A stretch of 33,472 nucleotides of DNA from Megasphaera massiliensis (GTDB lineage: Bacteria; Bacillota; Negativicutes; Veillonellales; Megasphaeraceae): the NCBI RefSeq assembly GCF_000455225.1, contig NZ_HF954558.1:1-33472 (forward strand). Direction: 5' to 3'. Positions within the stretch are counted from its first letter, which is position 1, and every line of letters starts with the position of its first letter. This document shows, one piece after another, positions 33,470-33,472 of this stretch. The position numbers were made by a program, and so were the translations under genes. Under the pieces are notes generated by a model. It saw only the letters and a list, made by a program, of their open reading frames with translations, was not told the DNA's origin and searched no databases.

Positions 33470-33472
33470 GCT

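Overview
The window looks like chromosomal DNA of an anaerobic fermentative Firmicute with unusually high GC for that phylum, most likely a Negativicute close to Megasphaera. The evidence is indirect. The regulatory toolkit is Firmicute (glmS ribozyme, T-box, CggR, cdaA-cdaR-glmM, Shine-Dalgarno sequences of the AGGAGG type). The metabolism is anaerobic ([FeFe]-hydrogenase, phosphotransacetylase paralogs). Third-codon positions are GC-rich. The genus is inference; no 16S sequence lies inside the window.

Layout. 1-339: tandem sigma-A promoters and a boxA-like leader firing leftward, apparently into an rRNA operon just outside the window. 340-3924 (minus): a stand-alone phosphotransacetylase paralog and, upstream of it, an 813-residue in-frame fusion of a phosphotransacetylase domain to a ferredoxin-type [FeFe]-hydrogenase. 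This is the most unusual gene here. 4106-10907 (minus): the c-di-AMP/amino-sugar cluster cdaA, cdaR, an FAD-dependent dehydrogenase, glmM and glmS, with a GlcN6P ribozyme in the glmS leader. 11074-13414 (minus): an Rrf2-type regulator with a cysteine cluster, then the pit phosphate transporter and its DUF47 partner.

13604-21501: a mannitol-type PTS locus: mtlR, a LytTR regulator whose receiver lacks the phospho-acceptor Asp, mtlA (EIICB), mtlF (EIIA) and a zinc-type dehydrogenase in the place usually held by mtlD. The promoters of mtlR and mtlA share an almost identical 26-bp upstream element placed identically relative to -35/-10. A TnpB-only IS200/IS605-type element has inserted between the mtlR promoter and mtlR, pointing back at the promoter.

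21695-24276 (minus): an HpcH/HpaI-type aldolase, a DUF805 membrane protein and an XpaC-like/TM2 membrane protein. 24405-30352 (minus): the glycolytic cluster gap, gpmI, cggR, pgk, tpiA. The repressor gene sits in the middle, a strong terminator-like hairpin follows gap, and a 17-bp palindrome overlaps the gap promoter. 30378-31139: a YdcF/DUF218 membrane protein. 31318-31668: tmRNA (tag AKENNFALAA). 31748-33469: a T-box riboswitch, best read as isoleucine-specific, controlling an MFS transporter that ends the window.

Together the genes cover lower glycolysis, hexitol uptake into it, acetyl-CoA/acetyl-phosphate and H2 end metabolism, cell-wall precursor supply under c-di-AMP control, and phosphate uptake. 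The most notable points are the Pta-hydrogenase fusion with altered active-site residues in both halves, the insertion-split mtlR promoter with its paired operator, the phospho-dead LytTR regulator, and the T-box-controlled MFS carrier.
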